A DNA stretch of 64,000 nt from Lepidurus packardi (taxonomy: Eukaryota > Arthropoda > Branchiopoda > Notostraca > Triopsidae): positions 5,647,001-5,711,000 of the forward strand of contig JAKZAN010000006.1 of assembly GCA_023053545.1 (NCBI GenBank). Reading direction: 5' to 3'. Positions 8,687 through 19,543 of this stretch are shown here, piece after piece. The notes beneath the pieces were generated by a model. It was not told the origin of the DNA. It did no database searches and saw nothing but the letters and a program-made list of their open reading frames with translations. Positions within the stretch are counted from its first letter, which is position 1, and every line of letters begins with the position of its first letter. The position numbers and the translations under genes were made by a program.

Positions 8687-11600
8687 CAGGGGCGTCGCGA
8701 GGGGGGGGGGGGTTGGGGGGGTGCACCCCCCCCCCCCAATAATTGGCCAAAAACCGATTCGGTAAAATTTGGGTCGCCGTCGGTAAAATTCGGAAAATGA
8801 AAATAAAATTTTCAAATGCTACAATAGATAAAGTGAATCTCGTAGAAGCTACTCCTGGTGAGGTCTATTGTTAATGTCCATTACAGTACCTTTAAAAAAA
8901 AACCGACCCCAACAAACCGTACTGCCCTAATGGCCCGCCACTTGCGCCTGAAAACAGTGCTGCGAATAGCCTGCTTAGCCATAATAGTTGCGGGCCATTA
9001 GGACGGTGCGCTTTGTTCTGCTTTGGGGGCACTGCGGTTCTAGCAGTTCTTGCGTACACACGTGTTGTTACGTACGATGTCTTCACTGCCTGAACCAAAG
9101 CGCCTTAAGATGGACAAAAAGGAACGTTCCAATAGGTACCTTGTACGATGCTTAATTTGTAATGCGGAAATCAGTAAGGACTATATTAATCTACACTACA
9201 TGAAAATGCATCCAGCACACGTAGGTGCACCGAAGTGGGAAAGAGTTGCCAAGTTTGCAAACCCATTTGTCGCTGCAGCGCCGTGTAAGAAAACGTGCAC
9301 GCCAACTGGTAACCCCGCAAGTAAAGCGGGTGATAATTCCCAAGAAATTACGGAAGTGCCTTATAACGTGGATAAGTCGAACTGTGATTCTGTCAAAAAA
9401 CGGGAGGTATTAAAGAGGAGTGTGGAGACCTAGACCTTGAGGATATACCTGATGTAAACGAGGAAGCACGAAGCTTTGAAATGGATAGCATAGTCATTGA
9501 AGAATCATCTCCCGTACCTGGATTTGTCTCAGTCGAATGTGAAAATATGACAGAAAAGTATGACATATTTTCTTGCCTTGGATCCCTAGAGATCTTAAAA
9601 GAAAAATTGACAGCATGCGACAGAGTAATTTCTTCTTTTAAAAGCTCATCTCTAGTCGATGAAGAGTCAGTGGCTTGTGCAATCTTAGATGTAGCGAATG
9701 AAGTAAAACTTGCAGTGGAAGAGACCCTTCGAGTGTCGACTACAACGTTAGAATCTTTAAAAGTCAAGAGTGTTGCACCTTTGCTTTCACTAGAAAACTG
9801 CTCGGTAGATCACGACCCTGGGTTGCGTCCCAAAGAATTGTCGGATAATCAGAGGTCCTACTTGGTCAATCTGGGACCTTGCCAGCCTCAGTTGATGCAT
9901 TTTCCTGTCAACACTTCTATTACAAATGTGCGTCACACCAACCGCTTCATCAATACGTGGTTCCAGGAGTTCCCCCATCTTGAGTACAGTGTCCAAATGG
10001 ATAAAGCATATTGTTTCGTATGTAAACTGTTCCCCAATGTTTTAGGTAGGTTATGTTATTAAATTTACCCTATTCTTTTGACGCTTATATCCGTGCTATT
10101 ATATTAATTAGGTCGCTCGAAAGCGTCTGATGTCTTTATTGAGGGAGTTCGTAGTTGGAACAAAATGAAGAGCAAAGGTTCAGACGACCCTGGAAAGCTC
10201 AGGAAACATTTCGCAAGCAAGTCTCACAGAGCTGCATTGCAAAGTTTCATTTCGTTTACGAATAAAGCGGGCGGTGTAGATTTGCTACTTAAACGCGAAA
10301 ACAGCTCGCAGCTGATAAGGATAGAAGCAGAAAAGTTCCGAAACCAACAGATAATTCGAATGCTGTTGGATATCGTCAAAACACTTGCGCGGAAACAGCT
10401 TGCCTTCCGAGGAGCATCATGCAGTGAACACAACGGAATTTTCATGCAGATAGTTTTTCTGGTGTCGCGTCATTGTCCTGATCTTCGTCGATGGATAGAG
10501 AGTAGGAGCGACCGCGCTAACAAAGTAACATATATGAGTGGAGAATCGGTTGAAGAGTTCATTAGCGTACTCGGGGAGCAAGTTAAGATCAAGATCGTGC
10601 AAGAAATTCATAAAGCAGAATGTTACGGAATTTTTGCGGACACAACACCAGACGTCAGTCACGAAGAAAAGCTTATTTTTGGCGTTCGATACGTGCAAGG
10701 AAATGGCGACCCAATCGAAAGGGTCCTTGCCATTGTCAAAGCCAAATCTAAGACGGGGGAAGGGATTGCTCGTTGCGTAGTGGCTAGTCTAGTACGTTTG
10801 GGTCTTGATGTTGCGAAGATTCTCTTCCAATCTTATGACTTTACGTATAGCATGTCGGGGAAAAATAACGGTGCCCAGGCGTACGTTTCACGCCTACTGC
10901 AAAAGTGCATTCCGTACTTCCGCTGTTTAGCGCACAGAGAGGAAAACATTGTGCAGCATGCGTGCGAGCGGGTAGCTAGCGTGCGAAACATGTTCGGCAC
11001 ATTGCAGCAATTGTACGTGTTTTTCACATCAGGAACGAAACGTTTTCAATTGTACAGAGATGCGCTGGAGGAAGTAGAAGGGAAGCTCATGCTGAAAAAG
11101 TTGTCCACGACTCGCTGGACTGCACGGAAAGATTCTCTTGTAGCTGCATGGAGCGCCCTTCCTGAAACTGTCAAGCTGCTTCATCTTATTTCTTGTGAGG
11201 GAAGCTTGGATCGGGAATCGACGGACAGGGCTAACGCGCTTCTTAAAGCCGTTACCAAGATGGATTTTATTTATACTGTCGGTTTTATGCGGCATGTCAT
11301 GAGTGTCACAAGCTCATTAACAACTTGCCTGCAAGCAGAAAAGTTGGATATAATTGGCGCGAAGGATTTGTTTGCGGCAACTATTGCTATTCTGGACAAA
11401 ATGGACGACTCTGTTATTGAGGAACAGGTGGAGGCTGCAGTAATCCATGCCCAAAACATAAATAGGATTTTGGATGGAGATGACGAAACGTACGATCCCG
11501 AGTACGAGTTCCGCCACCATCACAGGTTTATTCGCCCTCCAGCAAGATTTAGGGGCGAAGAGGACTCTGTCAGTTCGTCATCGAAACCTGCTGGTTTTCG

Positions 11601-12391
11601 AGACTTTTACCTCGCTGAGAGCAAACGAGTTTTGGAGGTAAACTTCTCCGAATTCACGGTTGATGGGTTGAAATACCGGATTTAAAGGTTTTTCTTCCAT
11701 TTCAGTGTCTTATTGATGAAATGCGTGACTCGCTCGAAGAATTGGGAGCAAGAATTCTCCCTGTAACTAAACTTCTTCAAGTTCTTGATCTCGAGGCCTG
11801 TTCGGAATTCGTTAAGCTGTTTCCCAGTGGTTTATTTAATGCCGAAGATTTGCGTGTAGAAATGGAGCTATTTAAAGCGGACTGCAATTTGAAATTTGGT
11901 GCTGAAATTTCACTAGATTTGTACCCCAAATTGTTTGAGAATGCCAAAAAAATTATACTAGTCCTGCCCCTAGTATGGAAAGCCTACCTAGTCGCTCGTA
12001 CAATTCCCGTTACCACAGCTAGTGGAGAACGTGGATTTAGCAAGCTCAAAATCATCAAGACCTCACTCCGCTCAGTCATGAGTGACGAACGACTAGAAAA
12101 CCTCCTTCTGTTGGCGTCTGAAAAAGACATTTCGGACGAAATTGATCAAAGCGACCTGTTGGAGCGATGGAAAGCGAAGAAAAATAGGAAAGTTTGTTTT
12201 TAATCGGAATGTGCAGAACGAGGATTATTCAATAAATCTCGTAAAATTAAAGGAAATAACTACGATAATAACTGTTTAAATCTTTAATAGTCGATAGAAA
12301 ATACTATAATACAGTCGGTAAAATCGTCAACTACAGTCGGTAAAACTAAGGTCTCCACCTCCCCAATGGAAACCCCCTCGCGACGCCCCTG
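8687..12391 (+). mobile_element. hAT superfamily DNA transposon 1 (DUF4371/ZMYM-like transposase)
   Basis: A 3,705-bp element. The left end starts CAGGGGCGTCGCGAGGGG and the right end finishes CCCCTCGCGACGCCCCTG, a perfect inverted pair over these bases. Both flanks carry the 8-bp duplication GGTACGAC (8679-8686 and 12392-12399), the size typical of hAT elements. The duplicated METTL24-like block has the uninterrupted sequence ATTACAGGTACGACAAATCC near 4940, giving an internal empty site. Subterminal repeats TCGGTAAAAT occur twice near each end. A G/C homopolymer palindrome lies at about 8701-8737. The transposase gene is inside at 9077-12203. The perfect ends suggest recent insertion. Confidence 0.95.
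9077..12203 (+). pseudogene. hAT-1 transposase, probably frameshifted
   Basis: Reading segments in order: an N-terminal zinc-finger-like region (CLICNAEI...HYMKMH, from 9077), a TTF-type region (PHLEYSVQMDKAYCFVCKLF), a DUF4371-type core (ADTTPDVSHEEKLIFGVRYV) and a C-terminal hAT dimerisation motif (TTASGERGFSKLKIIKTSLR). A normal GT-AG intron at 10047-10111 joins VLG to RSKASDVF in frame, and another appears near 11660-11705. Between exon blocks the frame changes at 9380-9430 without a credible intron: one frame ends in TAG at 9433 while another continues as GDLDLEDIPDVN. An A-run (CAAAAAACG) there is a likely indel site. I infer a broken coding region, although a very short intron cannot be excluded. 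Confidence 0.75.
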
Positions 12392-12399
12392 GGTACGAC

Positions 12400-12947
12400 A
12401 AATCCCTCAGAGCAACACCTGTTTACGTGAATATCACGCAACGCCTGTATGCATGAATATCATTATGAATATCACTATATGTCAATATGTCCAATAACCG
12501 TATATACTTATATAACCGTATATACTTATACACTTATAATTATATTTTACTTGAACCTTATATACCTTTAAAAAGCTATAACCGAGTGGTGTCAAACCAG
12601 CATGAATATCTTTTCCATAATACCTAGGAATAAATTCGATTTTTAGAAATATACTCCAACGGTCATAGAAAAAATGCTTGGTTGCGGATAATAGACATTA
12701 ATATAGTAGACTTTAATAATAAATTTCGTAGCTAATTTCCATTTATTCATCGAAAAGTGTGAACCGTTGCAATTTTTTAAACAAAAAGTGGTGGCGTTAC
12801 AAACTGTTAGCAATAATGTAGAAATAGTGAAAAATAACGCTAATTTCTAACCCAAGCAGCCATCTAACGGACAAATTGACAAATAATAAGGAAAACAATT
12901 CCTTGCAGTTCTGTTTATTTTGCTATTTTGGCATTAAAAACCGAAAA
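12400..12947. other. Spacer and 5' leader of WDR91 fragment B
   Basis: Sequence resumes the spacer of the duplicated block after the hAT insertion and matches 5160-5648. AT-rich tracts dominate. Near 12860 the leader has GCCATCTAACGG, a CTCF-like core conserved with fragment A. No coding potential. Confidence 0.6.
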
Positions 12948-14206
12948 ATGTCGTGTTTTTCCTACTTGGATGAACTAGTTAAAGATTATTTATTGCACCG
13001 GGGCTTCATTTTAACCCTTAAATCTATGGATAACGAGTTAAAACAAGATAAAGACAAAGGATTTCGGGTAAATCAACTTAACAAGATAAAACCTTTTTTA
13101 GCCAATAATGAATTTTCTCTTCTTGTTCTTCATATCATTATTATTATAATTAAATTAGGTTGATAAAATAGTAGATCAGATGCTGATCTACGTCAACTCT
13201 AGTGAACTATCATCCTTAAGAGAACTCTGGAATCATTTTGACCAAAAAATCTTCTGCAAATTAGAACTTCATTTCGCCCCAGGTAATTCCAACCCCAACC
13301 TTAAGCGTATTACTCATGATTAGTCTCTTATTATTATATCTCTTATGATTATACCTCTCATGATGATATCTCTTACTCTGTATTACCTAATTCTTCTTAT
13401 TTTTACAGTTATAAAAAAGCTGGAAAACGGATTACTCAAGCTGTACCTCGTCTTAGCCTTTTCCAATAACAGACAAGACAAAATTATGGAGTTTTTTGAA
13501 CGCTTATCCTGCGAACTCCAAAACCAGCCAGAATGGAAAGACTGGCTAGGTAAATCCATTGCAATTCTCTGAAAATTCCACGAAAATCACATTACATTTC
13601 CCCAATTTACTCCAATTTCTTACTCTAGCGTTTCCTTTCTGCAAAAATGTCGAAGATCACCCAATCTACTCGGTTTATTTCACCCGGCAATGGCAAGACA
13701 CCCTCCTAGTCTCTCTTCACAACGTTTTCGCCATCTCTTTCCAAGTAAAATGCTTCCAAAAACCCAGATAAAATGCATATTTTCTGATATCTAACGCTCC
13801 CAAACCTTCTTTGTATACCCATAGTGCCTCCCGTTACCGATATTAGCAAATTATACAGAAGAAGCCAACAAAATCACCAAACTCCAAGCTGAAAACGAAA
13901 TGTTAAAAGCTCGATTAGACCGTTTAACTGGCGGAAAAACGGATTGGCAAGTACCGGCCACAGAAGAAATATTTACTCCCGTTGATCTGATGGATGATTT
14001 CTCCTCAATAGCTTCGTAAGCTTCCCTTTTTATCAAATCTGTCAATTGTATGGAACATTTTTGTGAATGTAAATTCAATTTATTGATTGGTTTAAATTTC
14101 AGAGGCTCTCGATCTGAAAATCCTTCTCGTTCGCTCAAACAATTCTTTAAACCATGGGGCCAGTCACCTACTAATAATCGAAAAACTCCTTCTAGTCCTT
14201 CTCTTG
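12948..14206 (+). CDS. WDR91 N-terminal part, truncated gene without WD40 repeats
   Basis: WDR91 is an endosomal protein that limits PI3-kinase activity during early-to-late endosome conversion. Six exons join in phase: 12948-13067, 13159-13282, 13409-13549, 13629-13744, 13825-14015 and 14103-14206. Exon 1 carries the LisH-like start ([20 protein letters not shown]) ending KDKGFR, joined to VDKIVDQM in exon 2 just as in animal WDR91 (KGFRVDKIVDQ). Exon 3 has ELQNQPEWKDWL, exon 4 YFTRQWQDTLLVSLHNVFAI and exon 5 the coiled coil EANKITKLQAENEMLKARL. Exon 6 ends at a donor (CTTGGTAAG), but no WD40 blades are found downstream before an opposite-strand gene. I infer a 5' partial duplicate; the complete gene may lie elsewhere. 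Confidence 0.8.
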
Positions 14207-14771
14207 GTAAGAAGTGTTAAAAAAATAAAATAATAATATAAATAATAAAAAAATGATAAATAATAAAAATACTAAAAAGTTAAAATAAAAAATAGATACC
14301 AAAATGAATGAAAAACTATTTCTGACATGTGTATTTATACAGGTTGTGTAGATGACCGGAACGATTCGACATTTTAAATACTTTTCCAGGTTTTGGAATG
14401 GTAAACATTGCTACGAGTACATGTACATTATGTTAAGAAACAAGTGCTCATATTCTATAAGCTAACAACACGTGTTTTTTTGTCACTCGGTAGTATTGGT
14501 TGTAATTTTAGTGGAGGGCTAAAACAGGTTTCTCGTTTTTTCCCGGAACACAAATTACTGTACGTTGAATAATACTGCATATATCTTTTTTAAAACGCGA
14601 ATGGTGTTGTAAGCAATTTTTCCTTTTTTTTGGTCATTCTAAAAGGATGTAGAAAGGAAACGTTGATAATATAAAGATGGTAAATTTGAAAATGGTAAAA
14701 TTTCAAAACAAAAAATATAGAAGGAAATGAGGTTATTTGACAAATTTTGTAACGCTGGAGATCGCCGGTTA
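14207..14771. other. Intergenic region with no recognised gene
   Basis: AT-rich sequence after the last WDR91 exon. It includes the tract near 14276 (AAAAGTTAAAATAAAAAA) that also appears at the WDR91-A/METTL24-like junction near 6300. No WD40-encoding exon is visible on the plus strand. Confidence 0.5.
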
Positions 14772-15720
14772 TCATTCGTAGTTCTGGAGATGTAATTTGA
14801 CTTGGGATTGACAACAAGAGGGCGTGGCATAGCTTTGAGCTTGCGTTTGGGAGGGAAATTGAAAGGATTGGCTACGGTGAGGTAAAACGGAAGGAGGCGG
14901 ACTCCGGATCATGTGTTCGTGGACTTCGAAGAGCGAAAGAGTCTCTGTAACGTTCCCAGCAACGTATCCCTAGAATTCAACAATAGAAAATTTCCAAACT
15001 TGCATTATTAACCAGGATAGAGGTCATATTTCCATGCACCGATATTAGTAGAGCTGGTAGAAAAAAATGGGAGTTTAGAACCCAATAGTTTCGCTAAAAC
15101 GTGTAGTACAAGTTTAGGACCTTAGCCTGCGCGAAGGGTTTTCAGCGCCCCATGCGGCTTAGAATTACGGTCACTGGTTCCTCACCATTGTTCTCTTTGA
15201 ATACAAAATTCCTGGACAACAACAACGCTAAGAATTGCAACAAAATGAGTGTGAGTTTAGACAATACAATATTTCATTTCCATTATTTATAAGATAAATC
15301 ATGTTTACATCTGATCTACAGCCCCTTTTAGGGAGATTTATAACGGATACGTACCTTGGAAACAAGGACAGAATCTTCAGTATCGCCTTCATCAACATCC
15401 AGGATCGACTCTCGGCTAGCTAGATTCTGCAGATAAGGGTTATCTTGTCTGGAAAGCCTGAGAGCTTCCATATCTTGGCAAACGTCTCGTTTCCTCCTCA
15501 AAACCAATTCATTGTTGGCTTTGCTTTCGGCGGGTTGAACCCTAGATGGGGTCAGCCTGGGGCTATGGTCACTTGAATCCCTCGGGGCGTCATACTTAGC
15601 CCCTTTTTTGACTTTAACTTTGACTTCCTCTTGGCCAATTTGACTCTGGCAAAGGCGTTTGGACGAAACTTGAGTGGCTGGTAAAGAAGGCATCAATTGC
15701 GGCAACCTCCTCTCAGCCAT
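14772..15720 (-). CDS. Unrecognised two-exon gene, about 187 residues
   Basis: Exon 1 (15355-15720) opens with ATG and encodes MAERRLPQLMPSLPATQVSS and a Lys/Asp/Glu-rich stretch, ending SILDVDEGDTEDSVLVSK at a donor AAG|GTACGT in phase 0. A phase-0 acceptor TTCTAG at 14970 opens a second exon (14772-14969) reading GYVAGNVTETLSLFEVHEHM with Ser/Pro/Gln-rich sequence to a TGA stop; its length is an exact multiple of three. The product has no transmembrane segment and looks largely disordered. An upstream untranslated exon may end near 15839 (CACAAAG|GTAAAG). I do not recognise the family. The exon pairing is inferred from phase only, and other exons may exist. Confidence 0.45.
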
Positions 15721-16307
15721 GACCGGGCATGTAGCCAAAATTGCATGTGAGCAGCATTGCACTTGAACAAAGAAGACAAACATATAGTTGTAAGTGACAT
15801 CAATGAATCTATGACTTTTACTTTACCTTTGTGAAGGTGAGGTTAGGACAGCTGATTCATGGTAAATCGTTCTATTTGGAAAGGATTTGGCACAGATTTA
15901 TTTGCAAGACCCCCTAGAAGCTAAAAAAACACTGGACAGCACAATAACACACACATCTGATCGACCCTGGGTGACTTTGGAGGTTGGGAATACCACCCTA
16001 CTTTGGGTTCCTGACGCGCATGATCTTCCAGTTTTTGCTCACAAGATTACGCGCGCGCGGAGCAACTCTAATTATTTGAAAAATCTCTTGGGAATAATCT
16101 GCATTTCCTTTTCACGCAATACTCCTGGGAGTAACAGAATCCTAAAAAATATTACATAGATGATTACAAGTATATGAGGATGATTAAACCAGATGGAGTT
16201 CTTATCAGTTTTAAATTAAAAAGGTCTAGATAAGACAAGATATAGATTTTTCTTTGGGTTTTATATTTTAGTGAAAGAAAATATAACATATTATCAAGTT
16301 TAATAGA
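15721..16307. promoter_or_regulatory. Divergent promoter region, unknown gene and PYROXD2
   Basis: The minus-strand unknown gene and plus-strand PYROXD2 point away from each other across about 590 bp. An open stretch near 15890-16158 reads AQIYLQDPLEAKKTL but lacks an ATG at its beginning and resembles no family I know, so it is not annotated as a gene. No clear TATA element. Confidence 0.4.
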
Positions 16308-19300
16308 ATGTTTGCCTCCAAAATGATAACAGTGAGACCTGGAGTATTTTATCAAGTGCGTCTAAAACCGAATATACGAACGTTTGTAAGCTTTCACAGT
16401 GACAAGCAACCTAAAGAATCTTACGACGCTATAATAATTGGCAGTGGTAAAACTATGTTTAAGTAAATTAAAGGCTAAGTACTTTCAAGGTTATGTATTA
16501 TATTTGAAGGTCATAATGGACTCGTAGCGGCTGCTTATCTACAAAAGCAGGGGATAAATACATGCATCCTGGAGCGCAGGCAAATAGTGGGCGGGGCGGC
16601 CGTTACGGAGGAAATCGTGCCAGGATTCAAATTTTCGCGCGCGTCCTACTTGCTCAGCTTGCTTAGACCAGTCATTTTCCAAGAACTCGAGCTGCAAAAG
16701 TATGGATTAAAGGTTCATCGTCGTAATCCAAGCTCCTATACTCCTCTCCACGAAAAGTACTGGACTACAAACAGTCCAAGATCTTTAACGCTCTCTAGTG
16801 ACCCCCATTTCAACCGTCAACAAATTTCTCAGTTTTCAACTAAAGATGCTGAGGTAATTAGTTCAATATCTACCTCTACAAATAACTCCTATTTATAATA
16901 ATAATAGCAACAGCAACAACAATAAGAAGAAGAATAACAGCAATAATAATAATATTGTTTTGTTAGTATACAAAGTAAACAAATGATTGTTTAATTTCCT
17001 TCAGAATTATGAAGCGTATGAGGATTGGTTACTGGGTCTTATTGCTGCCATTGATCCACTGTTGGATTCCCATCCGGTGAATATTTCTAAAAGTACTAAG
17101 AGTCTTGGGTCCTTAAAACGAACGTTGAGTCAACTAACGCCTCTAGTCAAATCCGGTAACGTTTTGAACTAAAGTAAATTGCGTTAAAATACGATTAGAA
17201 ATAATATTTCTAATGTAGCAAATATCTTACGGAAGAACCTTCCTGAATTCTATGAACTGATGACGTCACCCGCTAGCAAAATCTTAAACAAATGGTTCGA
17301 ATCCGAGCCATTGAAAGCTACTTTAGCTACAGATTCAGTGATCGGTGCCATGGTGAGTCCGCATACGCCTGGCAGCAGTTATGTATTGCTGCATCACATG
17401 ATGGGAGAAATTGAGGGTTCTAAAGGCGTGTGGGCCTACCCAGAAGGCGGTATGGGTAGTGTAACGCAAGTATACTACTAACTTTATCGAAATAAAGTAC
17501 TAAAAATAAATGAAATTTTTGTTAACATTTCTGTCTGTCCCCCGTAGGCTATGGCTCATTCCGCGGTGGCTAAAGGCGCTGCAATTTACACAGAACAAGT
17601 ATTTCTATTTACTATTATTTAACTTATTTTCTCGTTTTGGGTATTGCAATTACTTTTTTTTATATAAACCTTAGGAAGTGGAAGAGATTTTGATCGAAAA
17701 GGGACGAGCTATAGGTGTGCGTTTAACCAATGGCAGAACTATTTCTGCCAAACTGGTTTTGTCCAACGCAACGCCGTATGTCACCTTCCAGAAATTACTG
17801 GATCAGAACGTACTGCCAGAATCTTTCAATAAAGCTATGGAGAACGTTGACTACACTTCGCCAGTCACTAAAATAAACGGTAAAATATCAAAATTACTTA
17901 AATTACTGCAAAATCATCAAAATTACTGAAAAATTTTAGTAAATTCCTTAAAAATTCAAGACACTCCTACATTTCAGTCGCGTTGAAAAAACTGCCCAAT
18001 TTTAGCGCTAATCCAAACTCTGGACAAAATGCCATGCCTCACCACCAATGCACTTGTCACGTGAATTGCGAAAATATGGAAGAAATCGACGTGGCGTACC
18101 GTGAAGTTTTGCAAGGAGAAATTCCACAAAAGTACACATTATTCTCCATGGAAACACATTATTATAGTTATCAGTAATTTTAATAAATAGACCAATGATA
18201 GAAATGGTCATTCCTTCAAGTTTGGATAAGACACTAGCTCCGAAAGACTGTCACGTCGCTTTACTATTCACCCAGTACACGCCTTACCAACTGAAAAACC
18301 AAGATTGGACAGAAGACACCAAAACTAGCTATGCTAACAGAGTAGACGCAACTTTCGATCTATCTAAAAAGATCTATCCTTAAGATGTTTTAGTACTGTC
18401 AGATTTCATCGTAGGTGTTTTCCCAAATCGAGGAATACGCACCTGGTTTCAAAGAAAGCATTGTTGGGTACGAAGTGCTAACTCCACCTGATCTTGAGCG
18501 CATTTTTGGCTTAACCGGAGGGGTAAGAAGCATTTCTTATTTATTTAGAGTTATTTACCCTGAAAAACCTACCCTTAAAGCTCTCGTACATCCTTAGCTG
18601 ATTGATGCAAAACAGTACCAGGTGGCGTTAATGTTCGTTATTGTTTTGCGAAAGTCAAAACAATAACAAACAATTACAAAACAAATTGTTATTTCTCCCC
18701 CGAAATGTTACGGAATTTCCCCCCGGAAATGGTCTATTCTAAGCTAAGTTATCCAGGAGCTTAAGCATAGTTCGTATCATAAAATTTTTTTTCGAAAATA
18801 CTTGCACCTGATCTTGAGCGCATTTTTGTCTTAACCGGAGGGTAAGAAGCATTTCTTGTTTACTAGAGTTATTTACCCTGAAAAACCTACCTTAAGCTCT
18901 CGTACATCCTTAGCTGATTGATGCAAAACAGTACCAGATGGCGTTAATGTTTGTTATTGTTTTGCGAAAACCAAAACAATAACAAACAATTACAAACAAA
19001 TACAAACAAATTGTTATTTTCCCCCCGAAAAAGTTACGGAATTTCCCCCGGAAATGGTCTAAGCTAAGTTATCCAGGAGCTTAAGCATAGTTCGTATCCT
19101 TAAAAAAAAAATTTCGAAAATACTTGAAAACCAGTGCGCATTGAACGAGTGTGAACAGTGCGCACCAGTGGAACACACTCAGTGCAAGTTGCACCCAAAA
19201 CAGGAGCCATCACGTTTCATTCCTGCACTCTTTCTTTTTCTCCAGAATATTTTCCATGGATCCATGCGATTAGACCAACTCTACTGGGGAAGACCTGCTA

Positions 19301-19452
19301 CTTCTAACGACTGTGATTTTCCTGCCACGCCCATCCAAAATCTGTATCTCTGTGGGAGTGGAGGTCACCCAGGAGGCGGCGTTATGGGCGCTCCTGGCCG
19401 TAATGCCGCCCTGCTGGCAGGCCAGGATTGGAAACGCCTTAAAAAAGAATGA
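16308..19452 (+). CDS. PYROXD2: PYROXD2, pyridine nucleotide-disulphide oxidoreductase domain protein 2
   Basis: Predicted FAD-dependent oxidoreductase of the phytoene-dehydrogenase-like class; the mammalian protein is mitochondrial. Ten exons join in phase to about 586 residues (human about 581): 16308-16446, 16510-16853, 17005-17155, 17219-17469, 17548-17598, 17675-17879, 17978-18131, 18191-18341, 18415-18522 and 19246-19452. The dinucleotide-binding motif [17 protein letters not shown] spans the first intron and is followed by [20 protein letters not shown] and [13 protein letters not shown]. Also present: [35 protein letters not shown] and the C-terminal FAD-domain end [20 protein letters not shown]. 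The basic N-terminus ([20 protein letters not shown]) suits mitochondrial import. The last intron contains a duplicated copy of the end of exon 9. The gene converges on SLU7, with stop codons about 90 bp apart. Confidence 0.96.
16895..16960. repeat. Trinucleotide-rich simple repeat in PYROXD2 intron 2
   Basis: Imperfect AAT/AAC/AAG triplet tracts (ATAATAATAGCAACAGCAAC and similar) lie just downstream of the exon 2 donor. A simple-sequence tract with no coding role. Confidence 0.7.
18480..19115 (+). repeat. Tandem duplication of PYROXD2 exon 9 end plus intron
   Basis: Two copies of about 310 bp. Copy 1 (from 18480) holds the real exon end CTTAACCGGAGGGGTAAG; copy 2 (from about 18806) has CTTAACCGGAGGGTAAG. 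Copy 2 lacks one G, so splicing from its donor would shift the frame, and its exon part starts without a usable acceptor. Both copies also contain an inverted repeat, GTTATTGTTTTG and CAAAACAATAAC separated by 7 bases (18637-18667, and again near 18952). Confidence 0.85.
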
Positions 19453-19543
19453 ACATTAATGTGTTCTTCACAATTTACTTTGTAAATCAATACAATTATA
19501 CGCAAAACCCTCAACAATTGTCTTTTTTTGGTAGAAAATAAGT

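Noticed and set aside
15887-16159. 90-codon open frame upstream of PYROXD2
   Set aside because: No ATG at its beginning, no recognisable domain, and it lies in the divergent promoter region.
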